Positions 45,936-54,901 of a DNA stretch of 64,000 bases are shown one piece after another; position 1 is the stretch's first letter; each line of letters starts with the position of its first letter. Made by a program: the position numbers and the translations under genes. The stretch is from Rossellomorea sp036867415 (GTDB taxonomy: Bacteria > Bacillota > Bacilli > Bacillales > Bacillaceae_B), in NCBI RefSeq assembly GCF_036867415.1, contig NZ_JBAJHU010000001.1:124001-188000 (forward strand), written 5' to 3'. The notes under the pieces are model-generated. The model ran no database searches and was not told where the DNA came from. It worked only from the letters and a program-made list of their open reading frames with translations.

Positions 45936-46215
45936 CTGTACATCTCCAAGTCAGGTTATTATATCTTATCTATAGACAATTTATCACAGTACTTTAGGGG
46001 AGGGTTGTTCCAAATACTTCCTATGTCGAAAGGGAAAGGAACTTGGTAGTTTACCTATTAAATTTTTTATTTAAAAAACCCAAGCTCAACAAAAATTCGT
46101 TAAGGGAATATAGTAACCTATTATTGGAACACAGCAGCCAATATTTCACATCTATAGATCATACATCCTTATTGTAGTAAAATATGTTACATAAATGTAA
46201 TACTTGGAGGACAAG

Positions 46216-49200
46216 ATGCAAGACTATATTCAATTCCCCAAAAATATCAATCAATTATCTGAATTACATAGCAGTAATCTAGAAGATCTGCGAAATAATA
46301 GCCATGTTGTAGTTAATAGAATCTCGTTAGATTACTTAAGAAATTTGTATGGGCAGGATCGTAACCGCTTTCTAAGTGTGAAGGATGAATTGTCACTGCG
46401 CGGCTTTAAATTCCATACGGAAAAACCTAATAGTCTTTTACCTAATTATTCCCCTAAGATGTCAAGCTATATAGTAGCGGAGAGTCATTCTGAACGGTAT
46501 CAGCAAGTGGATTTCAGCTTGTTTGGCTTATCGGGTTTTATTCAGCGATTTCAAGTAGACAACGATCTGTTTTTTCACAAGATTCCTTTAAGAGGCTTTA
46601 AGCTGTTAAACGCTAATTTGGATGTGTCTTCTCTTGAAACAGAGTTTAAGAAAGCTGGATTTGATATAGATAGCCTGGATGGAAACAGGTCTTCCCAGAC
46701 AGCAGAAATTCCAGCTGCCTCAGTAAGTGAAGATAAAACAAGTGAAGGTAAAGCTATTGAAGAAGATGCAGTTCTCTTCAAGATCGAACAATTCTTTCTT
46801 CATACGCCTATTCATATAGTCTTTCACTCGAAAAAGTTTAACTCATTCCTGAACTTCTGCGAGCTTAAAGGGTTGAAAAAGCTGATCGATCTTACGGGTG
46901 AAGCAATAAAGGAGTTTGAGGATTCCTATAAGAAAAAAACGGATTATGTTCAAGAAGTGAAAGAAATGGTGAGCGAGATTACCCTTTCCAGTTTAATAGA
47001 GCTTCGCGAGAAATTTCCAAGCATCCATTTACAATCAGACAGCAGTCTTGCCAATGAAGCAGGAGCCCTTCGTGTAGAGGGTGTTTTTGCTGAAACTAAA
47101 TATAAACGGTTTTTGAGTTTTTGTCACACTGAATCGATTCTGACTATAGGTGAAATTAAACAATCTCATATTCACTCCTTCTCCGGTGCATCTGGTGTTG
47201 GATTTAAAAAAGTACGGGATGTCTTTGATGGTCTTCAGGCCATCATTCAAAAGAACACGTATGGAGAAACTTTTTCGGAAAATCTGGATTCTGAACGATC
47301 CATTTCGATTGTGTTTAAAGAAAATAAATTCAATACCTTTCGCCGTTTCTGCTATAAAAACGACATTCAAACTATTGAGGGCATTACGAATGAGCAGCTC
47401 GATGCATACGCCGTGGAAAAAGGTGTTGGGGCCGGAAGGGTTGAAATTGTAAAAGAAAAATTACAGGAATACAATGCTCTGCCTTCACAGCCTGAAGTTT
47501 TTGCAGGCTTGGGCTATGAGATCACAGATTTATTCGCTGATTCCAAGATGGTGGCATTCCGTAATTTCTGTGAGAGAAAAGGGATTAAGAGAATGAATGA
47601 GTTAACGGCTGAGCAATTAGAAGAATTCTCTAAAACACCGGGCGTAGGGAAAAAGAAGTTTGAAGATATTAAAGAAATCCTTACTAAGAACCTATGGGGG
47701 AAAGAAATCCCTAAAGTGATTGAGTTTAAGGATTGTGAATTATACGAAGAGTTTAAGGAATACAGAGTAAAGAACCTTATCGATGTATTTCAGATTGAAG
47801 GGAATCAAACAGACAGCCTTCTCACGCTCGAAGAAATTGATGGGATGGAAATAAATGAATTAGAGAATCACTTTGATGCAGGAGTGATCTTTGCATTAAA
47901 CAAAAAGTTAAAGATGGCAAAGCATCCTTCATCTGTAGTGGGAGGATTACAAACCGGATTAAAAGGTAATCAATACAGGATACTGCAGCTGAGGTACGGT
48001 GACAAGCTTACACTTGAAGCAACAGGAGAGCACTTTAATGTGACTCGGGAAAGGATTCGTCAAATTGCCAAGAAAGCTCTTAATAAAGTACATTGGCAGC
48101 TTGGTCATTATTATTTCTATAAAGTTACGTCCTTGCTATCTTCATCTCACTCATTTATCACAGCAAAAGAGCTTTTGAGTCTGATTGGAGAAGAAAATAA
48201 ATTCTTAGTCGAGATTCTAAAAGAGAGTACAGCGAAATTAACGTATTATGAAAAGTTGGATGCTTTTTTCTTTTCAATTGAGAAGAAGATAGACTTTTCG
48301 AAAATGGATCAGTTTATTGAGGATCTCCCTAATGTCATTCACTTGAGTGAGTATGAAGCAGCCTTAGAAGAGCTTCTGGAGTCTTTAGGAGTCGAACAGC
48401 CAGAACAGCCTTTAATCCAATCGCTTCTTAAGAATTATGGGTACAGGTCATACGGAGAATATTACTCAAGTGGAAGAATGAGCCTGATTGAGGTATTAGA
48501 GACGATTTACAGAGACTTCCTTTCAGGTCCGCTTCTGATTGATGAAGAGGGATATGAAACCATTCAGAAGCTTGCGAAGAGACATTTGAATTATGATATC
48601 ACAGGTACAGTAAGATCAATTGAAGCCCGTTTAAGAGATTCTGATAAAGTCATACTGGTAGAAAGCAATACATTCCAGTGGTTTGATGAAGAATCATTTG
48701 ATCACTCGCTTATTCAGGAAATCGAGGAGTATTTAGAGGAACGATTTGAAGACACGGATGTTGTAAATATCGGGGAAGTATTCAACGAATTAAAAGATCG
48801 AATAGAGCACCTCGGGATAAATACAAAGCAGCATCTATATTCGATTGTTCGATACTACTTGGATGAAAAGGTCGATATCGGAAAAGGCAATACTTTAAAT
48901 ATCTTTAAGAGCGATGCAAATAAATTAAGTATTGAAGAAAGTCTGCTGAAGGTACTAGAAGAGGTTGGCGGCTTCTCAGATAAAAGTGTATTGAAAGAAA
49001 AGCTTCGCTGGCAGCAGTATAAAGTAGATCTGGGGATTTCCGGTTCAAACAAAATTGTGACCTGGGGAAAAAATAAAGTCATCTTATTTGAAAAAATTGG
49101 ACTCACCAGCACCGAAATAGAGCTTCTTATTTTGACTGCCGAGAAAAAGCTGTCCTTAGACGGTTATGTGACTGCAGGATCTCTTCTAAATGACTTTAAG

Positions 49201-49974
49201 TTTAATCCGAAGCTGGCCCCTTTGATAAGTAAAAAGGGTATAGATGATATCGGAAAGCTGGCATCAGTCATGAAAATACTAATACCTGAGCTTAGAGGAT
49301 TCATGAACTTCTTGTACCTGGAAGGAAGTAAGTTTACTAGTTTTGAAGAAGTCATGATTGACCGCTTCGATGGAGAAACAACTAGAAAAGAACTGCAGGA
49401 TTTTGCTGTAAGTAATGGATATAAAGAGGTCATGGCATCAAACTTATTAAAGAAGCTGCTTGATCAAAAAATGTTTGTCGAGGTTGACCTTGGTAAACTA
49501 TATCCCGCATCAAAACTGGAGGTTTCCGAAGCAGTCGTTTCAGAGCTGGTACAATTCGTAGAAGAAGCGAGGAATGGAAAAGAATATATTTCGCTGCACT
49601 CTTTAACGGGGTATAAACGCAGGCTGCCTCACATAGGATTCAGATGGAATCCTTTCCTGATGAAAACCATTCTAGTAGAAAATGGATATCGTCACATTAC
49701 GAAGATTATTAGTGACTATCGATACGATAAAATTGTTGTGGTTAAAGAAGAAAGCAGCATCCGTTCATTCGAAGAGTTGGTTCACTTTGTACTTAAACAT
49801 GAGTACTCAGGTAATATGCACGAACGAAGTGTATATGATTTCTTAGTTGAAAAGGGGATCTTCAGAGAACAGGACAGTCCTTCAAGCAAAGTGCTGCCTC
49901 ATGAACTGAAGAGTGTCGATAATCTAGTGAATGTTGATGAACTTGGAATTGTTTCACTAAGGCAGGGGTTATAG
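46216..49974 (+). CDS. Large HhH-repeat protein with a sigma-70 region 4-like domain (module gene 1)
   Basis: About 1252 residues, not a family I can name. Four repeats of about 85 residues (roughly 200-500) follow the pattern F-x-x-FC...I..I...L..F....GVG..K...I...L, like helix-hairpin-helix or RNA-polymerase alpha-CTD units. At about 580-630, YRILQLRYGDKLTLEATGEH and NVTRERIRQIAKKAL are a close match to sigma-70 region 4. The C-terminal half has several winged-helix-like segments. No catalytic motif is evident, so it may be the DNA-recognition or scaffold subunit. ATG 46216 follows GGAGG by five bases; TTG 46204 is less likely. The helicase gene begins one base after the stop. Confidence 0.75.
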   Translation: MQDYIQFPKNINQLSELHSSNLEDLRNNSHVVVNRISLDYLRNLYGQDRNRFLSVKDELSLRGFKFHTEKPNSLLPNYSPKMSSYIVAESHSERYQQVDFSLFGLSGFIQRFQVDNDLFFHKIPLRGFKLLNANLDVSSLETEFKKAGFDIDSLDGNRSSQTAEIPAASVSEDKTSEGKAIEEDAVLFKIEQFFLHTPIHIVFHSKKFNSFLNFCELKGLKKLIDLTGEAIKEFEDSYKKKTDYVQEVKEMVSEITLSSLIELREKFPSIHLQSDSSLANEAGALRVEGVFAETKYKRFLSFCHTESILTIGEIKQSHIHSFSGASGVGFKKVRDVFDGLQAIIQKNTYGETFSENLDSERSISIVFKENKFNTFRRFCYKNDIQTIEGITNEQLDAYAVEKGVGAGRVEIVKEKLQEYNALPSQPEVFAGLGYEITDLFADSKMVAFRNFCERKGIKRMNELTAEQLEEFSKTPGVGKKKFEDIKEILTKNLWGKEIPKVIEFKDCELYEEFKEYRVKNLIDVFQIEGNQTDSLLTLEEIDGMEINELENHFDAGVIFALNKKLKMAKHPSSVVGGLQTGLKGNQYRILQLRYGDKLTLEATGEHFNVTRERIRQIAKKALNKVHWQLGHYYFYKVTSLLSSSHSFITAKELLSLIGEENKFLVEILKESTAKLTYYEKLDAFFFSIEKKIDFSKMDQFIEDLPNVIHLSEYEAALEELLESLGVEQPEQPLIQSLLKNYGYRSYGEYYSSGRMSLIEVLETIYRDFLSGPLLIDEEGYETIQKLAKRHLNYDITGTVRSIEARLRDSDKVILVESNTFQWFDEESFDHSLIQEIEEYLEERFEDTDVVNIGEVFNELKDRIEHLGINTKQHLYSIVRYYLDEKVDIGKGNTLNIFKSDANKLSIEESLLKVLEEVGGFSDKSVLKEKLRWQQYKVDLGISGSNKIVTWGKNKVILFEKIGLTSTEIELLILTAEKKLSLDGYVTAGSLLNDFKFNPKLAPLISKKGIDDIGKLASVMKILIPELRGFMNFLYLEGSKFTSFEEVMIDRFDGETTRKELQDFAVSNGYKEVMASNLLKKLLDQKMFVEVDLGKLYPASKLEVSEAVVSELVQFVEEARNGKEYISLHSLTGYKRRLPHIGFRWNPFLMKTILVENGYRHITKIISDYRYDKIVVVKEESSIRSFEELVHFVLKHEYSGNMHERSVYDFLVEKGIFREQDSPSSKVLPHELKSVDNLVNVDELGIVSLRQGL

Positions 49975-49975
49975 T

Positions 49976-52006
49976 ATGTCTCTATATAATTTAGATTTGA
50001 AGTATAAGTATCGCTCAGATAACGATAAGATTCACCGGGATTTCTATGATAAATGTTTGAGTGAGTCCATTCATTATGATCGTGCGGTAGGTTACTTTAC
50101 GAGTGGCAGTTTGAGCGTAATTGCTAAAGGCTTGGAAGAATTTATCGAAAGAGACGGCAGGATTAGAATGATTGCTAATCCCTATTTAACGGTAGAGGAT
50201 GTTGAGGCGATCCGCCTGGGCTACAAAGCGAAGGGTGATGTCATCGCCCAAGCTCTTATGCGTCAAATTGAAATGAGCGAAGAAACAATTAGGGACGATG
50301 CCTTAAATACATTAGCTTGGTTGATCTACCAAGAAAAACTGGATATAAAAATTGCTTTCACGAAGAATAACAGTTTATATCATGAGAAATTCGGGATTTT
50401 CTACGATCAGTCCGGCAATCGGGTAGCCTTCTCAGGGTCTGCGAATGAAACAGTCGGCGGTATTCAAAATAATTTTGAAAAAATAGATGTATTCTGGCGT
50501 GAAAATGATCAGGAACGAATCGACGATATGCAATGTGATTTTGAGAATCTTTGGACGGATAATACCAATGGTCTGTCTATTATGGATATACCAAACATTG
50601 TAAAGGACAAAATTAGTGGTTATAAAAAGGAGGGGAAGAAAATAAATACTCCTGTTAATGTCATTAAACCCCGTCCATATCAACAGGAAGCGATTGATGC
50701 AGTCGTACAGAATAATTGGCATGGAATTCTTGAGATGGCGACCGGGACCGGTAAAACCATTACGAGTCTGCTTATATCCAATGAATTCTATAAGCAAAAA
50801 GGACGTATATTTCTGGTTATCATCGTTCCGTTCACTCATCTTGTAGGACAATGGGAGAAAAATTGTCAAGAGATGAACTATAAAAACTTCACCCATTGTT
50901 TTGGAAATAAGAAGTCCTGGGTGAATAAGCTGCAAACGGATGTAAGAGATTTTAATTTAGGATTAATTAAACAGCATGTGGTTATTACTACTTACCGAAC
51001 AGCTGCATCTTCAGAGTTTAATAGCTTAATGGCGAAAGTCAGAGGAAAAAGTTTTCTTATAGCCGATGAATGCCATTATTTCGGAGTGAAAAGTCTGAGA
51101 GATAATAAATTAGGTAATCTCGAAGCGAAGATTGGGCTATCCGCTACACCCGAACGCTGGTGGGATGAAGAAGGAACCCGCTTTATCGAAGAATTCTTTG
51201 GTCCGCCTGTGTATGAGTATGATATGAAACAGGCCATCGAGAATGGGGCACTTACCGAATATATTTATTATCCTTTCATTGTAGGCTTGACAGATGAGGA
51301 GATAGAAAGCTATGAAAAGCTTACCAAGAGGCTGATTCATTTGTACAGCGATGAAAAAGCAAACAAGGATGAAATCAGCGAAGTAAACCGTAAGCGGAGT
51401 CTTCTTATTAGTAAAGCAGAAAATAAGAAGGAAGCCCTCTTTACCATGTTTGAGCAAAAGGATCGTGATGAAGTTTCGCATACTCTTGTGTATTGCGCAC
51501 CTGGAGAAGTAGACGTGATAACGGGCAAGCTTGCTCAATTGGGGTACAGAGTCCACCGGTTTGACTCAAAGGTTCCACTCGAGGAAAGAACAAAGATATT
51601 AGAATCGTTTGATCTGGGAGCGATTCAAATCTTGGTGGCCATTAAATGTCTGGATGAGGGCGTCGACGTACCGAGTACGAAGACTGCTTACTTTCTGGCC
51701 AGTACGTCAAATCCGCGGGAGTTTGTCCAGCGGAGAGGTAGAATACTGAGAAAGTATCCGAATAAAAACCTGGCAACAATCTATGATTTTATTGTTCTGC
51801 CGGATAACTCGACTGAGCAAATGTATAAGTCGGTAGCTTCAAAGGAACTGCCAAGGTTTGCTGAGTTTTCAAGATTTGCTATCAATAATTTTAACGCAAG
51901 AGAAGTGGTTGGACGTGAGCTTCGAAAGTACTCGTTGGAATACTTAATGGATAAATTGCCATTGGAAGTATATAGAGAGTTTAAGAAAATGGAGGTATTT
52001 GAATGA
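49976..52006 (+). CDS. PLD-like/SF2 helicase (module gene 2)
   Basis: 676 residues. An N-terminal phospholipase-D-like domain (about 25-190) has H136-E-K138 in LYHEKFGIFY and FSGSANET. The SF2 core has Walker A ATGTGKT (255-261), D364-E-C-H, LSATPERWW, the motif III-VI region IKCLDEGVDVPS and QRRGRILRKYP. The two-domain plan resembles the DUF3427 helicase at 31.5 kb, but the C-terminal DUF3427 part is absent. A single HxK motif suggests that nuclease activity would need dimerisation, or that the domain only binds DNA. Its stop overlaps the next gene (ATGA). Confidence 0.85.
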   Translation: MSLYNLDLKYKYRSDNDKIHRDFYDKCLSESIHYDRAVGYFTSGSLSVIAKGLEEFIERDGRIRMIANPYLTVEDVEAIRLGYKAKGDVIAQALMRQIEMSEETIRDDALNTLAWLIYQEKLDIKIAFTKNNSLYHEKFGIFYDQSGNRVAFSGSANETVGGIQNNFEKIDVFWRENDQERIDDMQCDFENLWTDNTNGLSIMDIPNIVKDKISGYKKEGKKINTPVNVIKPRPYQQEAIDAVVQNNWHGILEMATGTGKTITSLLISNEFYKQKGRIFLVIIVPFTHLVGQWEKNCQEMNYKNFTHCFGNKKSWVNKLQTDVRDFNLGLIKQHVVITTYRTAASSEFNSLMAKVRGKSFLIADECHYFGVKSLRDNKLGNLEAKIGLSATPERWWDEEGTRFIEEFFGPPVYEYDMKQAIENGALTEYIYYPFIVGLTDEEIESYEKLTKRLIHLYSDEKANKDEISEVNRKRSLLISKAENKKEALFTMFEQKDRDEVSHTLVYCAPGEVDVITGKLAQLGYRVHRFDSKVPLEERTKILESFDLGAIQILVAIKCLDEGVDVPSTKTAYFLASTSNPREFVQRRGRILRKYPNKNLATIYDFIVLPDNSTEQMYKSVASKELPRFAEFSRFAINNFNAREVVGRELRKYSLEYLMDKLPLEVYREFKKMEVFE

Positions 52007-52173
52007 AAATCAACAATGATTTAAACCGTAAAATAGAAGAATTCCCCCGGGACCTCTCCTATCTGGCAAAGCTGATAATGAGTGAACTTGAATCAGGTAC
52101 AAAATCAAATTCCCAGATAGAAGCTCTAATTCGTGATGAGATCAGGGAGATTGTATTGGAGGATGAAGAATGA
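52003..52173 (+). CDS. 56-residue acidic helical protein (module gene 3)
   Basis: Small ORF MKINNDLNRK... ending VLEDEE, predicted to be all-helical and acidic. It overlaps the helicase stop by 4 bp at its start and the DndD-like start by 4 bp at its end (ATGA at both junctions). GGAGG lies seven bases before the ATG. This double coupling argues that it is translated and stoichiometric with its neighbours. The size and charge would fit a small bridging or inhibitory subunit; no homologue is recognised. Confidence 0.7.
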   Translation: MKINNDLNRKIEEFPRDLSYLAKLIMSELESGTKSNSQIEALIRDEIREIVLEDEE

Positions 52174-54197
52174 AACTGCTTGAAATAGAATTAAAGAATT
52201 TTAGACAATTTTATGGAAACCAGAAGATCGAGTTTTCCCATGGAGATAAAAATATCACGATTATCTTCGGTGAAAATGGGAAAGGGAAAACAGGAATCTT
52301 CCGGGCTCTTATGTTTGGCCTTTATGGAAGCACCCATATTCAGCAGGATAACCCGCGTGAGAGAATTCATTTAGTCAACTTTCTGGCATTAGAAGAGAAT
52401 GCGAATATGCCAGTGGAGGCAAGTGTAAGAGTAGTATTTGAATCTTTCAGCAAGAAATATGAGCTCGAAAGAAACGTAATGGGGCTTAAATCTGGAGAAT
52501 CCATCGATGAACGTATTCAAGATGTAACGTTGAATATTATAGACGAAACAGGGAATTACAGTGCTGATGCTATCACAGATCCAGCAGAAGTATCCAGAAT
52601 TATGAACGGAATCTTGGATGAAAGTATTAAAGACTTCTTCCTGTTTGATGCCGAGAAAATTGAAACATTGGCAAAGAGTGATACGAAAGTAAGAGAAGAA
52701 GTTAAGAAAGGGATTGTAAAGCTTCTTCAAATCGATAAGCTGGAAAGTGCTATTGGTATTCTGAAAAAACTTCAAAGCTCGGAAAAGAAAAGAGTGCTGG
52801 ATGGATCTCAGAGTCTTGATTTAAACAGGAAACAAAATGAAATTGATGACTTGAAAAAAGAAATTGAAGCGGCAGAAGAGAAAATCGGTTTTAAAGAAAG
52901 CAACAAAGTTTCCTGTGCGAGTGAGATTGAAGATATCGAGAACAGACTTGCTGAGAATGAAGACGTAAGAAAAATTCAAGAAAAGCATGCAGCAGCAGTG
53001 GAGAAAAAGAATATCCAGGTCCGCTTGGCGAAAAGTAAAAAGGATGAAATAAAAACTGAGTTGGTCACAAATGGGTACAATTTGACCATGAAGGACAACT
53101 ACCCTTCTGTTAAGACATATCTTGATCAGATCCTAGTTGATCAAAAGGATCTTATTCCCATTGAGGTGATTGAAAAATCCCTGCGTGAAAATAAGTGTGC
53201 ATGCTGTAATAATGACCTAAGTAAGCATGTGGAAAATTTACAGCATATTGAACAACTGAAAAACAGCTTTAAGCGTTCCGAGTTAACTCCGCTAATTTCC
53301 CTTATAACATCTGGACTTCATGATTTCACACTAGAAGAAGAGGACATCATGAATGCAATGAACCGTAAACTGGCGGAGTTCAGAGAAATCAAAGAAGGGA
53401 TCGAATCTATCAACAAGCAGCTCCAGCAATATGAGGCTGAAATTGCTGACAAGGCACAAGAGCAGGAAAACTTGAAGCAGCTTGAAGCCACACTAAAAGG
53501 TAAAAAGAATATGCTTCATGAGCTTGGGGTAGAAATTGAAAGCTTAAAAAACCAAGTGGTGCAGAAAGATAAAGATCTTCAGACTAAAGAGAAAGAATTC
53601 TCTAGACTTCTTCGTGAAAATGAAAGTCTGCGAATTGACTCTAAAGTGCTTCAATACATTGATGACCTGAAGGAAGAATTCGCCAAAGTATTTAATGAGT
53701 ACAGCGATGAAATGAGACATAAGCTGACTACTGAAACGACAGCCATCTTCAAAGAACTGATTGACCGCAAAGATAAAGAGCTCATTAATCGAATCGACAT
53801 CAATGAGAAATATGAAATCAAAGTTCTGGGATGGGATGGTGTCGATATTACACAAGACATTTCTCAAGGCCAGCGGCAAGTGGTAGCTCTATCGTTTATT
53901 ACATCACTTGCAAAAGTAGCTGCAGGCGGATCATCGGATATTAACTTCCCGCTATTTATGGATACCCCATTTGGTAGAATCAGTGGTAATAACCGAGATC
54001 ATCTGATTGACCACATACCAGGGTTAACTTCCCAATGGATCCTGCTGCTAACTGATACAGAGCTGTCAAAAACAGAAGAAATGAGATTTAAGTCAACAAA
54101 TAAACTAGGCAAGTGGTATAAGCTTGATCAGCTGAAAACAGGCTATTCAAAGATTGTGCCAATGAATACAAATGAAGCAATGGCAACAAGGGGGTAA
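52170..54197 (+). CDS. DndD/Rad50-like SMC-type ATPase (module gene 4)
   Basis: 675 residues. The N-terminal LLEIELKNFRQFYG strand and Walker A GENGKGKT (34-41) are followed by long coiled coils around a zinc hook C343-A-C-C346. After the hook come the signature DISQGQRQVVALSFITSLAK and Walker B FPLFMDTPFGRISG. This is the layout of DndD/SspD-like and Rad50-like ATPases. DndD works in phosphorothioate modification, while related ATPases drive restriction. No dndA, dndC or dndE-type modification genes are nearby. GGAGGATGA precedes the ATG. Confidence 0.87.
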   Translation: MKLLEIELKNFRQFYGNQKIEFSHGDKNITIIFGENGKGKTGIFRALMFGLYGSTHIQQDNPRERIHLVNFLALEENANMPVEASVRVVFESFSKKYELERNVMGLKSGESIDERIQDVTLNIIDETGNYSADAITDPAEVSRIMNGILDESIKDFFLFDAEKIETLAKSDTKVREEVKKGIVKLLQIDKLESAIGILKKLQSSEKKRVLDGSQSLDLNRKQNEIDDLKKEIEAAEEKIGFKESNKVSCASEIEDIENRLAENEDVRKIQEKHAAAVEKKNIQVRLAKSKKDEIKTELVTNGYNLTMKDNYPSVKTYLDQILVDQKDLIPIEVIEKSLRENKCACCNNDLSKHVENLQHIEQLKNSFKRSELTPLISLITSGLHDFTLEEEDIMNAMNRKLAEFREIKEGIESINKQLQQYEAEIADKAQEQENLKQLEATLKGKKNMLHELGVEIESLKNQVVQKDKDLQTKEKEFSRLLRENESLRIDSKVLQYIDDLKEEFAKVFNEYSDEMRHKLTTETTAIFKELIDRKDKELINRIDINEKYEIKVLGWDGVDITQDISQGQRQVVALSFITSLAKVAAGGSSDINFPLFMDTPFGRISGNNRDHLIDHIPGLTSQWILLLTDTELSKTEEMRFKSTNKLGKWYKLDQLKTGYSKIVPMNTNEAMATRG

Positions 54198-54200
54198 ATC

Positions 54201-54653
54201 ATGGATTTCTTAATGGACCAAGCTTTATTATATACAAGCAAGAAATACGAAGAGGTTTATATACTTTTCAAAGAGAAATACGATATTAAGTATCAGGAAC
54301 TATTTCTCATTTGTGCCAGCGTGGGCTTTAAAAAGAATAAAGAAGTCAAATTCAGCGGCCATGGAAGAGAGTTTCGTACGAACTACTTAACAACGAAACA
54401 AAAAGCAGCAGCCTATTCTATTATTCTGAGTGACTTGGAGATTGGCAGAAATATAGAGACATTTGAAAATAGTGAATTCCGATTGAAAGCAAGGAAGAAG
54501 CTGGAGGCATATGCTGAAGGCGGCATGGAGATTCTAATTGAAGAAGTATTTGGCCATCGCTGGGACGGCAACCGCCTTGATACGACTTATGGGGAGTATG
54601 AGGTTGATGTTTTGAGTTATATTTATGGGGATGCGATTGAGGTTCCTTTTTAA
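54201..54653 (+). CDS. Protein resembling DNA phosphorothioation-associated protein 4 (module gene 5)
   Basis: 150 residues, mostly helical. Segments LFLICASVGFKKNKEVKF, REFRTNYLTTKQKAAAY and LEAYAEGGMEIL follow, from memory, the pattern of phosphorothioation-associated protein 4 (FAA.LG...; YANGGLEIL-like). The recognition is by eye and modest. It starts four bases after the DndD-like gene, with AAGGGGG before the ATG, and is the last gene before a strong terminator, so it belongs to the module. Confidence 0.6.
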   Translation: MDFLMDQALLYTSKKYEEVYILFKEKYDIKYQELFLICASVGFKKNKEVKFSGHGREFRTNYLTTKQKAAAYSIILSDLEIGRNIETFENSEFRLKARKKLEAYAEGGMEILIEEVFGHRWDGNRLDTTYGEYEVDVLSYIYGDAIEVPF

Positions 54654-54662
54654 TTGTTACGG

Positions 54663-54689
54663 AGAGTGCTTTTTTGAGCACTCTTTTTT
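54663..54689 (+). terminator. Intrinsic terminator of the five-gene module
   Basis: AGAGTGCT-TTTTTG-AGCACTCT followed by five T. It separates the module from mcrBC. Confidence 0.85.
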
Positions 54690-54771
54690 CATATGGACGA
54701 ACTATATCCCAGAATAAAAATGTGCGATTTGTGGCTGTGTCAATGTATCTTATCAAGATTATTATGAATTT

Positions 54772-54806
54772 GAACCCATTAACAAAATTTGTTAGGGTTC
54801 TTTTTT
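54772..54806 (+). terminator. Second hairpin with T-run upstream of mcrB
   Basis: GAACCC plus AACAAA pair with TTTGTT plus GGGTTC, followed by six T. It lies 96 bp before the mcrB start and after the previous terminator, so it either backs that terminator up or attenuates mcrBC. Confidence 0.7.
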
Positions 54807-54901
54807 ATACTAACATCTAGCCAGGTTTCATTCTAAACCATCTACTGGTAAAATCAGGTTTATAAACTATCTAACTAACAAAAATCAAAGGGGTGCCTTC
54901 C

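Noticed and set aside
49976..52006. PLD helicase as a DISARM or Dnd-restriction gene
   Set aside because: No DrmA/DrmB, DUF1998 or dptFGH-like neighbours are visible, so assignment to those named systems is not supported.
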